DNA from: Pseudomonadota bacterium | GTDB lineage: Bacteria > Pseudomonadota > Alphaproteobacteria > Rhizobiales > Xanthobacteraceae | Length of the DNA: 64,000 nt | Direction: 5' to 3' | Assembly: GCA_018240595.1 (NCBI GenBank) | Contig: JAFEFL010000064.1 | Location: 186,001 to 250,000 of the forward strand | Shown here: one piece after another, positions 40,554-49,707 of the stretch | Position numbering within the stretch: position 1 is the stretch's first letter | Layout of the letters: every line of letters begins with the position of its first letter | Position numbers and translations under genes: made by a program | The notes under the pieces: model-generated | Told to the model about the DNA's origin: nothing | The model's database searches: none | Seen by the model: the letters and a program-made list of their open reading frames with translations, nothing else

Positions 40554-41453
40554 ATGCAGGACAAAGTTTCATTAGGGGTCCGGCGGATCGCCGCCGCCAT
40601 TCCACCGCGCGCCGGTGTCGGTCTGAAGGCCGAACACTACCGAACGGTTCTGGAGACCCGGCCAGACATTGGATTTTTCGAAGTCCACGCCGAGAATTAC
40701 ATGGGCGCCGGTGGCCCGCCGCATCGTTTTCTCGGCGATATCCGGGCGCAATATCCATTGTCGCTGCATGGCGTCGGTCTCTCGATCGGCAGTCACGAGA
40801 GACTTAATGGCGAGCACCTCGGCCGCCTGAAAGACCTCATCGCGCGCTATGAGCCAGGCCTGTTTTCCGAGCATCTCGCCTGGTCGACGCATGAGGGAGC
40901 TTTCTTCAACGACCTGTTACCGGTTCCCTACACCGCCGAAACGTTGACCCGGGTTTGCGATCATATCGATGAGGTTCAGACGAGTCTCGGCCGGCAGATG
41001 CTGCTCGAAAATCCGTCGACCTATATCGCCTTCGCTGAAAGCGTCTACCCGGAGCCCGACTTTATCGCGGAGGTGGCCCGGCGCACCGGATGCGGACTTT
41101 TGCTCGATGTGAACAATGTCTACGTCGCCGCAACGAACCAGCAATGGGACCCGCTTGCCTATATCGCGGCATTCCCGCTGCGTCAGGTAGAGGAAATCCA
41201 TCTCGCCGGCCACGCGCGGGAGGCCGACGGATTTGAACGACCCCTGCTGATCGATACGCATGACCGGCCGGTCGAAGAGATTGTCTGGGATCTGTATGCC
41301 TGCGTCATTGGTCAGACTGGGCCATTGCCGACGCTCATAGAGTGGGATGCAAAGGTCCCGGCATGGCATGTTCTGATGGCCGAGGCCGAACGTGCCGACC
41401 ATATCCTTGGCGCGCAGGTGCCGGAGGTACGACGCCATGCCGCATCACGCTGA
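40554..41453 (+). CDS. bufB: DUF692/MNIO enzyme (BufB-like)
   Basis: The 299-residue enzyme has the metal ligands of multinuclear non-haem iron oxygenases: His in LSLHGVGLSIGS, Glu in LFSEHLAWS, Glu in LENPSTYIAF, Asp in LLDVNNVYVAA, His in IHLAGHA, Asp in LIDTHD and Glu in LIEWD. These enzymes use a di- or tri-iron site to modify Cys residues in short peptides. Its substrate is BufA, judged by its neighbour. ATG 40554 follows GGAGCG. Confidence 0.93.
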   Translation: MQDKVSLGVRRIAAAIPPRAGVGLKAEHYRTVLETRPDIGFFEVHAENYMGAGGPPHRFLGDIRAQYPLSLHGVGLSIGSHERLNGEHLGRLKDLIARYEPGLFSEHLAWSTHEGAFFNDLLPVPYTAETLTRVCDHIDEVQTSLGRQMLLENPSTYIAFAESVYPEPDFIAEVARRTGCGLLLDVNNVYVAATNQQWDPLAYIAAFPLRQVEEIHLAGHAREADGFERPLLIDTHDRPVEEIVWDLYACVIGQTGPLPTLIEWDAKVPAWHVLMAEAERADHILGAQVPEVRRHAASR

Positions 41454-42234
41454 AAGGCTGAATGGGTTCGCCGACGCGCTACTCGATGCCGGACGGCCGA
41501 TGCCTTACGGGCTGATTGATCCTGAGGGCCAGCCAGATCCTCGGCGGTTCGCCGTCTATCGCAACAACGTCATGGTCGGCTTGATTGATGCGCTGAGGGC
41601 GAATTACCCGGCAGTCGACCGTATTGTTGGCGAAGAGTTCTTCAGCGCGATGGCGCGCGACTATGTTGTCCTGCGGCCGCCCGCGTCTCCGGTGCTTCTC
41701 GATTACGGCGACCGCTTTGCCGACTTCATCGCCACGTTCGAACCGGCGCAGTCGCTGCCTTATCTTGCGGACGTTGCCCGGATCGAACGCGCCTGGACCG
41801 AAGCGTATCACGCTCGCGAGGCGCGGCCTTTGATGGCGGTGCAGTTCGCGCAGGTTAGGGCAGGTGACGCCGCAAATACGACGCTAAAAGTTCACCCCTC
41901 GTTGCGCCTCGTCCGCTCGCGCTATCCCGTTTTAACGGTATGGCGGATGAACAGCGGTGCTGAGCCGCTTGCCCCGGTCGATTTCGAGGCAGGAGGAGAA
42001 GACACGCTCGTGTTGCGCCCGGACGCCGATGTCGAAGTGCGGGCCGTGCCACCCGGCGGTTCGGCGATCCTGAACGCCTTGATGGAAGGCAAGACGCTGA
42101 CCGAAGCTGCGCAATCCGCGCTGTACGAGAACGCGCAATTCGATCTTGCGGGCAATCTTGCCGTGTTGATCGAAGCGGGCGCCTTTATCGGGTGCTCGGC
42201 GCTGGAGCAGTATGAGCCATGGGGGCACAGATGA
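41437..42234 (+). CDS. bufC: DUF2063 RiPP chaperone (BufC-like)
   Basis: The 265-residue protein begins with the DUF2063 domain (FADALLDAGRPMPYGLIDPEGQPDPRRFAVYRNNVMVGLIDALRANYPAVDRIVGEEFF). It then has a beta-rich C-terminal domain. In other systems DUF2063 partners bind precursor peptide and MNIO enzyme. ATG 41437 lies inside the end of bufB (overlap of 17 bases), so the two are translated together. Confidence 0.9.
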   Translation: MPHHAERLNGFADALLDAGRPMPYGLIDPEGQPDPRRFAVYRNNVMVGLIDALRANYPAVDRIVGEEFFSAMARDYVVLRPPASPVLLDYGDRFADFIATFEPAQSLPYLADVARIERAWTEAYHAREARPLMAVQFAQVRAGDAANTTLKVHPSLRLVRSRYPVLTVWRMNSGAEPLAPVDFEAGGEDTLVLRPDADVEVRAVPPGGSAILNALMEGKTLTEAAQSALYENAQFDLAGNLAVLIEAGAFIGCSALEQYEPWGHR

Positions 42235-42698
42235 AAGCACTGCAGTCCACGATTGCCAATATATTGGACCGCCTCGCGGCCATCGCCTTGGTTGTCGCGC
42301 CGCCGATACTGCGGCTGGCGCTTGCGGTGCCGTTCTTCAAGTCGGGGCTGACGAAATGGGACGGGCTCTTGTCGCTTTCGCCAGCCGCGGCGTTTCTGTT
42401 CGAGGATGAATTCAAGCTTCATCTGTTCGGGGGGCTCTATAGCCTTCCGGCGCCGGAGTTGCTCGCTTGGTTCGATGGTGTGGCCGAGGTCGTACTGCCC
42501 GTCCTTCTGGTGATTGGCCTTGCGACACGGTTCAGCGCTTTGGGCCTTCTCGTCATGACGGGCGTTATCCAGCTGGTGGTGCCGGACGGCTGGGCGAATT
42601 TCCATCTGCCTTGGGCGGCCATGGCGATTGCGATCATTGCTCTAGGGCCGGGCGGGTTATCGCTTGACCGTGAAATTGAGGCGAGATGCCGCGCCTGA
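42231..42698 (+). CDS. DoxX-family membrane protein
   Basis: The 155-residue protein has four spans (IALVVAPPILRLALAVPFFK, VVLPVLLVIGLATRF and the AMAIAIIALG end). DoxX proteins are frequent at the end of bufferin-type operons, perhaps linking to thiol or quinone chemistry. ATG 42231 overlaps the bufC stop (ATGA). Confidence 0.88.
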   Translation: MKALQSTIANILDRLAAIALVVAPPILRLALAVPFFKSGLTKWDGLLSLSPAAAFLFEDEFKLHLFGGLYSLPAPELLAWFDGVAEVVLPVLLVIGLATRFSALGLLVMTGVIQLVVPDGWANFHLPWAAMAIAIIALGPGGLSLDREIEARCRA

Positions 42699-43135
42699 TC
42701 CGCTAGGCAATATTCGCCTGATCGTTCGATGGTCGGCCTCTGGCCCAAAGCCGACATCGGGCAAGCCTGCGTGAATCGATGCTATTCCATCGTCAGCGGG
42801 CGCCGCCCCGCAAATCTAATCTTTTCTACAAAAGATGACATTTCCCGAGAGCGCGTTGAATTCCGCGGTGAATTAGCGCCGCTATTACAAATAGAATATC
42901 TAATTCCTCACGAAATGTCGTTTAAGCCGACAAATGATGATGTTTCCGCTGAATTACCGGTTGCTTCTTCGACTGTAATTGTCTCGGCTCTCGACCGTCT
43001 CTCGGACCGCCGACGCGGATAGCATTCCAACAACGGGTGATACTAGTAGCGCTTCGCGACTAGGGAAGTAGCTTCTCATCGCTGACGGAGGTGAGGTGGA
43101 ACTCAAGCGGTGACCCCGCGTCGAAGTCGATCCTA
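42699..43135. other. Intergenic region without a convincing gene
   Basis: A 97-residue plus-strand frame (42729-43022) has no ribosome site or family resemblance. This is an AT-richer stretch, and the GC drops here from about 62 per cent to near 50, marking the edge of another block. No hairpin was identified. Confidence 0.4.
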
Positions 43136-44149
43136 TTATCGCGACGAATTTGGCATATCCGCTTCGGTCACGACGCAGTTGCGTCCTCTATCTTTTGCAG
43201 AATACAAACATTCGTCGGAGCGCTTGAGAATATCTCTGGCGGACATTCCTGATCGATAGGTAGCTACTCCCAAAGAGAGAGTAACATTGCCGAGGCGTTC
43301 ACCGGTGGATCGCCTGACAAGTGACTTGGCCGCGACGCTAACTCGAATATTTTCCGCGAGAGCCTTGGCAACCGACAGAGGCGCCCCCGGTAAGACAATA
43401 ACGAACTCCTCTCCGCCCAAACGGGCTACGAAATCCGCCTCTCTTACGGAATGGCGTATCGTCGTCGCTATAAGCCGCAAAACCTGGTCGCCAACTAGAT
43501 GACCGTATTGGTCGTTGACCTTCTTGAAATGATCGACATCGGCGAATACCAGCGAAGTGGGGTCTGCGCCAGGTTTTGCGATGTGCCGCTCCAGGAAGTC
43601 GTCAAAATGCCGTCGATTGGACACGCCGGTCAGTTCGTCGGTCAGACTCTCGAGTTTTGCCTTTTCAAGATCAGCCAAAAGTGAAGAAAATTCCCGCATC
43701 GCCTCAACCAGACGGGCACGAAAGTCGGAAACGTTTTCTCGCATCGACTCCGTGAGCGTCGCGAAGTGTCCGGCGATCCGGTTGTTATCGTCAGGCGATC
43801 GGAGAGTGCTCCCAGCCTCGGACAGCTGGGCATCAAATCGATTAGATGCCTGCAGTGCCATGTCGAACGTATCGGAGGTTCGCCCCACGGTGCTTCCAAA
43901 TTGTGCTCGCGCCTCGCTTAACCTCTGAGCGTCCAATGCCGCGGGTAAGTGCCTGCTGCGCAAATCTTCAACGATCTCCGCAGAGATCATCTCACCTCTG
44001 GACAGGAGGTGGTCAAGCTCCGCGTTGAGGCGCAGGTAGCTGCCAGTCGTATAGTGGAAAAACAGCTCAAAGATTGGAGGCGTCGCCGGCAGATTCTTCT
44101 CTACAATCAGATCTAGGGCGCGTCGCGCCATTGAAACCGTTTCGTCCAT
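43136..44149 (-). CDS. GGDEF diguanylate cyclase
   Basis: The 337-residue protein has a helical N-terminal sensor half (about 1-165) and a GGDEF domain with the active motif GGEEF in FVARLGGEEFVIVLPG. An inhibitory RxxD site (READ) lies five residues ahead, and FADVDHFKKVNDQYGH is present. It should make c-di-GMP with product inhibition. There is no membrane segment. It faces away from the Crp/Fnr gene across a 500-bp gap. Confidence 0.9.
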   Translation of the reverse strand: MDETVSMARRALDLIVEKNLPATPPIFELFFHYTTGSYLRLNAELDHLLSRGEMISAEIVEDLRSRHLPAALDAQRLSEARAQFGSTVGRTSDTFDMALQASNRFDAQLSEAGSTLRSPDDNNRIAGHFATLTESMRENVSDFRARLVEAMREFSSLLADLEKAKLESLTDELTGVSNRRHFDDFLERHIAKPGADPTSLVFADVDHFKKVNDQYGHLVGDQVLRLIATTIRHSVREADFVARLGGEEFVIVLPGAPLSVAKALAENIRVSVAAKSLVRRSTGERLGNVTLSLGVATYRSGMSARDILKRSDECLYSAKDRGRNCVVTEADMPNSSR

Positions 44150-44662
44150 TCGCGTACCGATAACGTCGAGAAGAGCGGTGTGGGATCGTTCGCGGAAGTT
44201 CGCTAGGATGAATTATAGAAAAATAAGTATCAATTTTACTAACTAGGCGGCCAGTGATCGACGTGTGAACGCCGACTAAGATCCAGTGAAGGAATCTGCA
44301 CAAACGTTGTCCTTAATATTTAACCGTTCGCGTCCCGCGAAAAAATCGACAAGCCGCTAAACCAAGGGCACGCCTTGTATGAAATGCACGGCTAAATATT
44401 TCGAATAGCTAGGACCTGTTCATAAATGAACAATTGGAGATGCGAGCATCATGAGCGCCTCACGTCGCGGCGACATGCGCGTTAACCTGCAGGATCTGAG
44501 ATACGAAAACTGCATCAACGGTCATCGAATCTTCCAATATTGTACTTTTTGAGTTATCCCCCGGCATCGATTTCAAAATGTGTTTCTACAGATGTGTACT
44601 GCCGCGATATTCAGCATACTCACCGTTATTGAAAAAAGCGCTAACTCAAAACGCTCGGCACT
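44150..44662. other. 513-base intergenic region with one palindrome and one tiny ORF
   Basis: It holds the 16-base TGTTCATaaATGAACA palindrome listed separately and a 33-codon ORF (44451-44552, MSASRRGDMRVNLQDLRYEN...) that vaguely recalls a PilZ-type Arg-rich start. The ORF is not supported strongly enough to call. Otherwise no gene is seen. Confidence 0.4.
44417..44432. promoter_or_regulatory. 16-base palindrome, possible operator
   Basis: TGTTCAT-aa-ATGAACA is perfect over 7-2-7. It lies between the diguanylate cyclase and the Crp/Fnr gene, 231 bases before the latter. It is not a textbook FNR site (TTGAT...ATCAA). Confidence 0.4.
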
Positions 44663-45349
44663 ATGGAAGAAACTCGGCCCTTAAGCTCCGTCTATAACGA
44701 GAATAATGTTTGGTGGCTTTCGCTATTGCATCAACTCGGTGCAAATCGCCGTCAATTTCCGCCACGTCGGCAAATTGTCGCTGAAAGGAGTTGGCCAGCC
44801 GAAACAGTTGTTATTGCGCGTGGATGGGCCTTCTCGGCGACAAGAGATGTCCGAGGAAAAAGACGAATAGTAAAATTTCATATCCCCGGCGATCTGGTCT
44901 TGAACATGGGATTGTCCGGATCGCGCCATAACAGATCTTTGGAAGCGATCAGCGCGACCACTATCTATCGCTTTGAAAGCCAGGCTTTTCTTGACATGTG
45001 TTTCGAGGATAAGGAGTTGTATCTTAACTTATTGAATTCAATCAACGTCGACCGACGTCAACTCGATATCCTGATTACGCAACTTAAGACCAATCGTGCC
45101 GAGTTGCGCCTGGCGAGTTTCTTCTTGGAACTGTTTCGTCGCCTCAAATCTGCGAGGTTAGTAGAGGAGAACGGAGCTGATTGCCCAATCAAACTCAATC
45201 AGATTGCGAACAATATCGGACTTTCCGACGCGTATGTAGGAAAAGTCCTCGCGGGCCTGCATCGGAGCGAACTTCTAGAGTTCAGAGATGGAAGGTTGAA
45301 CGTACTGCAAGAACTAGAGCTGGAAAAGCTTTGTATGTCTGACCTGTGA
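44663..45349 (+). CDS. Crp/Fnr-family transcriptional regulator
   Basis: The 228-residue protein has a barrel (RRIVKFHIPGDLVLNMGLSG) and a C-terminal winged helix (IKLNQIANNIGLSDAYVGKVLAGLHRSELLEF). No N-terminal Cys cluster is present, so it is not FNR-like in metal binding. The gene is AT-richer than the core genes, as expected of acquired DNA. Its targets may include the neighbouring diguanylate cyclase or chemoreceptor. Confidence 0.85.
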   Translation: MEETRPLSSVYNENNVWWLSLLHQLGANRRQFPPRRQIVAERSWPAETVVIARGWAFSATRDVRGKRRIVKFHIPGDLVLNMGLSGSRHNRSLEAISATTIYRFESQAFLDMCFEDKELYLNLLNSINVDRRQLDILITQLKTNRAELRLASFFLELFRRLKSARLVEENGADCPIKLNQIANNIGLSDAYVGKVLAGLHRSELLEFRDGRLNVLQELELEKLCMSDL

Positions 45350-45923
45350 AGGCCGGCAGGCCGTTGCGGCGCGTGTATTTGGTCCCGGCCTGCGGATCCT
45401 GACCCTGCACCGTCGTCTTCAAAGTTGTTCACGATCGCGTATAAGCCGGTAGCGCAGCCTTTGCCTACCCGTTTCCGAAAGCCTGCGTAAGACACAACTC
45501 GAACACGATTAGTTCGCGTTGACTGGAAGAGTGGATGATAAATGCTGACGCTGAATTAATCCCTGAGGCGCAACTACCATTCATCAAGCGCAAGTCATTC
45601 GTGGTTCACGCCGAAGACGACAGCCCGGAACGCCATCGTATACGCAACATAGTACCGGTGTGCGCCCACTTCTCGTCTTTAATCGAGCGCCTAGCGGCGC
45701 ACTTTTTTCGAAGATGATGGCGGGAGCGCATTCGAGACGAAGCAGTGCCGCCGAATATAACAATCCAGTTTCGCTAATTTTTAATAATTAGCCTAATAAA
45801 TCGGCATCTGTCGGATTCTCAGTCACAATGTATTGGTGCGCGTATCTTGCGAGTCTGTTTGTAAGCCGCGCCCGTGGACTGAAGCGACAGAGCTAGCAAT
45901 CAACAGAATACGAGGGTCGAATT
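45350..45923. other. 574-base intergenic region, one weak ORF
   Basis: The 60-codon frame at 45535-45717 (MINADAELIPEAQLPFIKRKS...) has GGAAGAG five bases upstream, but no family is recognised. The remaining sequence shows AT-rich runs near 45770-45800. No other gene is seen. Confidence 0.35.
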
Positions 45924-47645
45924 ATGTCGGGGCTGACTATGGGGCTACGCACAAAGCTGTTCTCGATCTTTGGAGCGGCGACGATCTTGCTTGTGAGTGC
46001 GGCGACTTTCGCATTTTGGTCTTTCAGAGGGGCCCTCGTCCAATTTGAAGACACACTCGGCGCTCTTCAGTCAAACACAATTGCGGTCGTTGCGATGGAG
46101 GCGGACTTTAAGAAGCAAGTCCAAGAATGGAAGGACACGCTTCTGAGAGGCAAGAAGCCGGAGGCTCTCAAAAAGTACTGGGGCAACTTTCAAGCGCGCG
46201 AAAAGGACGTGCGCTCCGAGGCCACCACTCTCGCTCGCTCCATAGCAGACCCGGAGGCAAATGATCTTGTAAAGAAGTTTGCGGCCGCTCACGAGGTTAT
46301 GGGCGGAAAATACCGCCAAGCGTTCGAGAAGTTCAAAGAAAGCGACTTCGATAGCGCTGTCGGTGATGCCGCAGTTGCTGGCATGGATCGTCCTCCTACC
46401 GAATTGCTAGGAAAGGCAAGGGACAGGCTGGAGACCCTACTCAGAGAATCAGACGCTCAATCGGTAAGAGCCGCCGCAGATGCGCGTGGTGCCATGATAA
46501 TGAGCATCGCTCTATTCGCATTCGCGACCATTCTCGCGGCCACGATCCTATTTCTGACAATCCAGAAAGTCGTGATGGCTCCGGTTGCACAGTTGCGTAC
46601 TTTGATGAACAAAATGGCTCATGGCGATATGGACTTCCGATTCGCGGGGAGGATATCGAACGACGAAATTGGCGACCTTGTGAAATCTGCCTCCGAAACG
46701 GCAACGCAGATTTCAACCGCCTTGTCTAAAATAAGAACAGTCACGCAGGAGGTTACAAACGCGTCGGCCGAGATTTCAACGTCGACCACCGACCTTTCTC
46801 AACGTACTGAGGAGCAGGCGGCGAGCCTCGAAGAGACCTCCGCCGCGATGGAAGAGCTCGCCGCCACAGTGCGCAAGAACGCCGAGAACGCCCAGCTCGC
46901 CAACCAGGATGCGACTACGACCCGCGAGGTGGCGGATCGAGGTGGGCAAGTCGTCGCCAAGGCGGTCAGCGCGATGGCAAAAATCGAAGAGTCCTCGCGC
47001 AAGATCTCCGACATCATCGGCGTCATCGATGAGATCGCGCGGCAGACGAACCTGCTTGCGCTCAACGCGGCCGTTGAGGCGGCCAGGGCTGGTGAGGCAG
47101 GTCGCGGCTTTGCCGTGGTTGCCTCTGAAGTGCGCAGCCTGGCGCAGCGCTCCTCGCAAGCCGCCAAAGACATCAAAGACTTGATCACCAACTCGAACGA
47201 TCAGGTTAAGGATGGCGTCGACCTTGTTAATCGCGCCGGTCAGTCTCTCAACGAAATTGTCGAGTCGATCAAGAAGGTCGCGGTCGTCGTGTCCGAGATC
47301 GCCAACGCCTCGTCCGAGCAGGCCACGGGCATCGACCAGATCAACAAAGCCCTGACGCAGATGGACGAGGCGACGCAGCAGAACTCGGCGCTGGTCGAAG
47401 AAAACGCCGCGACTGCTAAGACGTTGGAGCATCAGGCTCAGACGATGGACGAGCAGGTCGCCTTCTTCCAGATCGCAGACGGCAACGTAGCGTCGGTTCA
47501 AGCGAAACTCAGCACGGTTAAGCCCGCCTCCGCTAAGAAGTCGGCGGTCAGTCCAGCCCCGAAGCCGCCAGCTAAGCGGGCCAATGTCCGCGAGATGCAG
47601 ACTGCGCTGGCGACCGCAGTGGGGCAGGACTGGCAAGAGTTCTGA
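45924..47645 (+). CDS. Methyl-accepting chemotaxis protein
   Basis: The 573-residue receptor has a first membrane span (about 12-35), a small four-helix periplasmic domain (about 38-185), a second span (about 190-215) and a HAMP domain (about 215-270). The signalling domain contains the hairpin tip IDEIARQTNLLALNAAVEAARAGEAGRGFAVVASEVRSLAQRS. The 3' half matches core-like GC and codon use better than the 5' half, a hint of a recombined junction. It is the last intact gene before the decayed second island end. Confidence 0.92.
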   Translation: MSGLTMGLRTKLFSIFGAATILLVSAATFAFWSFRGALVQFEDTLGALQSNTIAVVAMEADFKKQVQEWKDTLLRGKKPEALKKYWGNFQAREKDVRSEATTLARSIADPEANDLVKKFAAAHEVMGGKYRQAFEKFKESDFDSAVGDAAVAGMDRPPTELLGKARDRLETLLRESDAQSVRAAADARGAMIMSIALFAFATILAATILFLTIQKVVMAPVAQLRTLMNKMAHGDMDFRFAGRISNDEIGDLVKSASETATQISTALSKIRTVTQEVTNASAEISTSTTDLSQRTEEQAASLEETSAAMEELAATVRKNAENAQLANQDATTTREVADRGGQVVAKAVSAMAKIEESSRKISDIIGVIDEIARQTNLLALNAAVEAARAGEAGRGFAVVASEVRSLAQRSSQAAKDIKDLITNSNDQVKDGVDLVNRAGQSLNEIVESIKKVAVVVSEIANASSEQATGIDQINKALTQMDEATQQNSALVEENAATAKTLEHQAQTMDEQVAFFQIADGNVASVQAKLSTVKPASAKKSAVSPAPKPPAKRANVREMQTALATAVGQDWQEF

Positions 47646-47676
47646 CTTGAACCAAAATATCCGCACCGAGCGACTA

Positions 47677-47696
47677 GGCGGAGTGCTCGCTCCGCC
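47677..47696 (+). terminator. Possible terminator hairpin after the chemoreceptor gene
   Basis: GGCGGAG-tgctcg-CTCCGCC lies 32 bases after the stop. There is no T-run, so confidence is low. Confidence 0.4.
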
Positions 47697-47847
47697 TGCC
47701 TGCTTGTTCGATCCCTGCAAAACGGCCGCCGCCGGAATGGAAGCCCGTCAGACTGGATCGCGCCTATCCGCAGTTAGCTCAGAGTTAGTTCTTGCGCGAC
47801 TATGCTCCAAGAAGATACATAAATTCAATAGGTTAGCGTAGCAACAG

Positions 47848-47868
47848 GGTTAAGACCCGACTAACCAT
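47848..47868. mobile_element. Candidate attachment site, right copy (att-like)
   Basis: This is identical over 21 bp to 19109-19129 and in the same orientation. About 160 bases later a diverged integrase copy begins, as at the left end. Confidence 0.5.
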
Positions 47869-48025
47869 CCTGGCATTTCGCCCGCATTCGCCTTCGTTCG
47901 CCGATTTTCAAAAATTGCGCTAACCCGTTGCTCGCTCTTTGATTTTTTTATCGCCGGCATTAATTCGCGTTCAGGGCCATCCCGCCCAAATCGTTAGCAC
48001 AAAGTTAGTTTGAGAACGCCCGCGA

Positions 48026-48620
48026 ATGCCCCGGCCGAGAAGAGACGGAGCGCCAACCGAAGCGCCCAAGAAGGCAAAGCTTACTGAAATATTAATTCGC
48101 AACCTTGAGCCCCGCGAACGGACCTACCGTGTCTATGACCTTCATCAGCGTGGGTTGTCGCTGCAAATTCAGCCGACTGGGCACAAAGCGTGGAAGTGCA
48201 TCTATTCTGTGCGGGGGCGGAGACGTTGGTTTTCGATTGGCTTGGCTCACGCAGTAGGTCTGGCCGACGCGCGAGTGAAGGCTGCCGAAGTTCTATATAA
48301 AGTCGCCCAAGGCCTCGATCCGTGCACCGAAAAAAAGCGGCGCACGGTGCAAATACTATTGAAGAAGTCGCGGCACGATACGTTGAAGAGCAAGCGAAAA
48401 TTCTCAATCGCTCGTGGCGCCAAACCGACAAACTCGTCCGGCGGCATCTGCTATCGCGCTGGGGTTTGGTCGCGGGGCGATGAATCGCATTCAAAATCAT
48501 ATCGAGGGCGGGATTGGCGAGGTTTACGACCGCCATGCCTATTCGGCAGAAACCCAAAAGATCATGGACGCGGTTGCGGCTCGATTGCTGCGTTTGATCG
48601 CCCCGACGCGCGAAAGATCA
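48026..48620 (+). pseudogene. Integrase pseudogene (copy of 19287)
   Basis: The first 104 codons match the intact integrase closely (PKKAKLTEILIRNLEPRERT). A one-base deletion then shifts the frame near 48330. An internal deletion of about 0.6 kb joins the core-binding domain to the C-terminal end at about 48463, removing the region with the catalytic Arg and His. The tail (EGGIGEVYDRHAYSAET) is again recognisable in another frame. It cannot be active. Confidence 0.88.
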
Positions 48621-48773
48621 GACTCTTCCGCAAACTACCAAAGATCGACGAGCCAAAATCGGCTAAACTGGAGTGCGGCGAGCTAGACCGCCAGCCTGTT
48701 CGCGCAGCCCTGTTCGAAGACGCCAATGGACCGTATTTGACCATAGTTATTGCGTGGGGACGGACAGATCGCC

Positions 48774-49480
48774 ATGAAAACTGAAGAGCCTGCTCCGAGG
48801 TTGATCGACGCGAAAACGACGGCCGACATTCTCGGTGTCTCACTGCCGAACCTGTATAGCTACGTGAGCCGCGGGAAGCTGACCCGCGTCCGCTCGGACG
48901 TGCGCGGCAGTCTCTTCAACGCCGTTCAGGTTCTTGAGTTCGCCAACAGACGGGATCGGGGCCGTAGTCCTGAAAATGTCGCTCGCGCTTCTCTTGATTT
49001 TGGCCTTGCTGTACTTGACAGCGGACTGTCCACCGTCCAATCGGGCCGACTTTACTTCCGCGATCAGGATGCGGTTCTACTGAGTTAAACGTGCTCATTG
49101 GAAGATGTCGCGTCACTGCTCTGGGCGCAGAGCGACTTTCCTCGTTTTCAGTGCGAGGAACTGAGTATCGCAATTGGACAAGGGTCTCTTTTCGAGAATC
49201 TGGCGAGCTGGCTCGTGACGCAATGCGCTGTCTCGCAGAGTCAAGAAACCTGGGCACCAGATATCATCTCCAAGCGCATCTGATTATGCGCGCGACCGTC
49301 GCTTTTGCGACTGCAATGCCTCGATGGCAGGGCACCGCGCACGATGCGCTATCCAAAAGCTTTGCGTTTGATGGCGCCGGCGCCGATATCGTGCGCCGCG
49401 CGCTTGTCCTGCATGCCGACCACGAGTTGAACACCTCGACATTCGTCGTTCGCTGTGTTGCCTCAACCATGGCGGCATTC
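48774..49480 (+). pseudogene. Citrate-synthase-family pseudogene (N-terminal part)
   Basis: The start has a MerR-like helix-turn-helix (LIDAKTTADILGVSLPNLYSYVSRG), then the citrate synthase entry (RGRSPENVARASLDFGLAVL, SGRLYFRDQDAVLL). An in-frame TAA at 49086-49088 interrupts it; the frame continues through LEDVASLLWAQSDF. After a frameshift near 49280 the segment RRALVLHADHELNTSTFVVRCVAS gives the conserved catalytic His region. The remaining C-terminal third is missing, cut by the recombinase repeat. Confidence 0.8.
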
Positions 49481-49695
49481 ATGCAAAGCATTGCATTTGA
49501 GTGGCCTGCGCCATGAAGCAGGTCAAGACATTACGGGCAGACGAGATTAAGCGCGTCCTCGCTTACCTGGCGACACGGCGCCATGCGATCAGAGATCGCG
49601 CCATCATCGCCACCAGCTTCCAAAGCGACATGCGCGCGCACGAAATCGCGTCGCTGCGCATCGGTGATGTCGTTGATGAAACTGGCAACGTCGGA
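49481..49695 (+). pseudogene. Truncated tyrosine recombinase fragment (copy of 33033)
   Basis: ATG 49513 and about 60 codons (MKQVKTLRADEIKRVLAYLATR) match 33033-33212, including about 30 bases of leader. The match stops at about 49695, where core sequence begins; the reading frame then runs on by chance across the methyltransferase. It lacks all catalytic residues except the first Arg region. Confidence 0.85.
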
Positions 49696-49707
49696 CCGCA
49701 AAGGGAC

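Noticed and set aside
42729..43022. Plus-strand frame of 97 codons in a gene-poor gap
   Set aside because: Codon use is unlike its neighbours and nothing in it resembles a protein family.
45535..45717. 60-codon ORF with GGAAGAG upstream
   Set aside because: The ribosome site is plausible, but the sequence has no recognisable features and lies in a gene-poor gap, so it is mentioned only in the gap entry.
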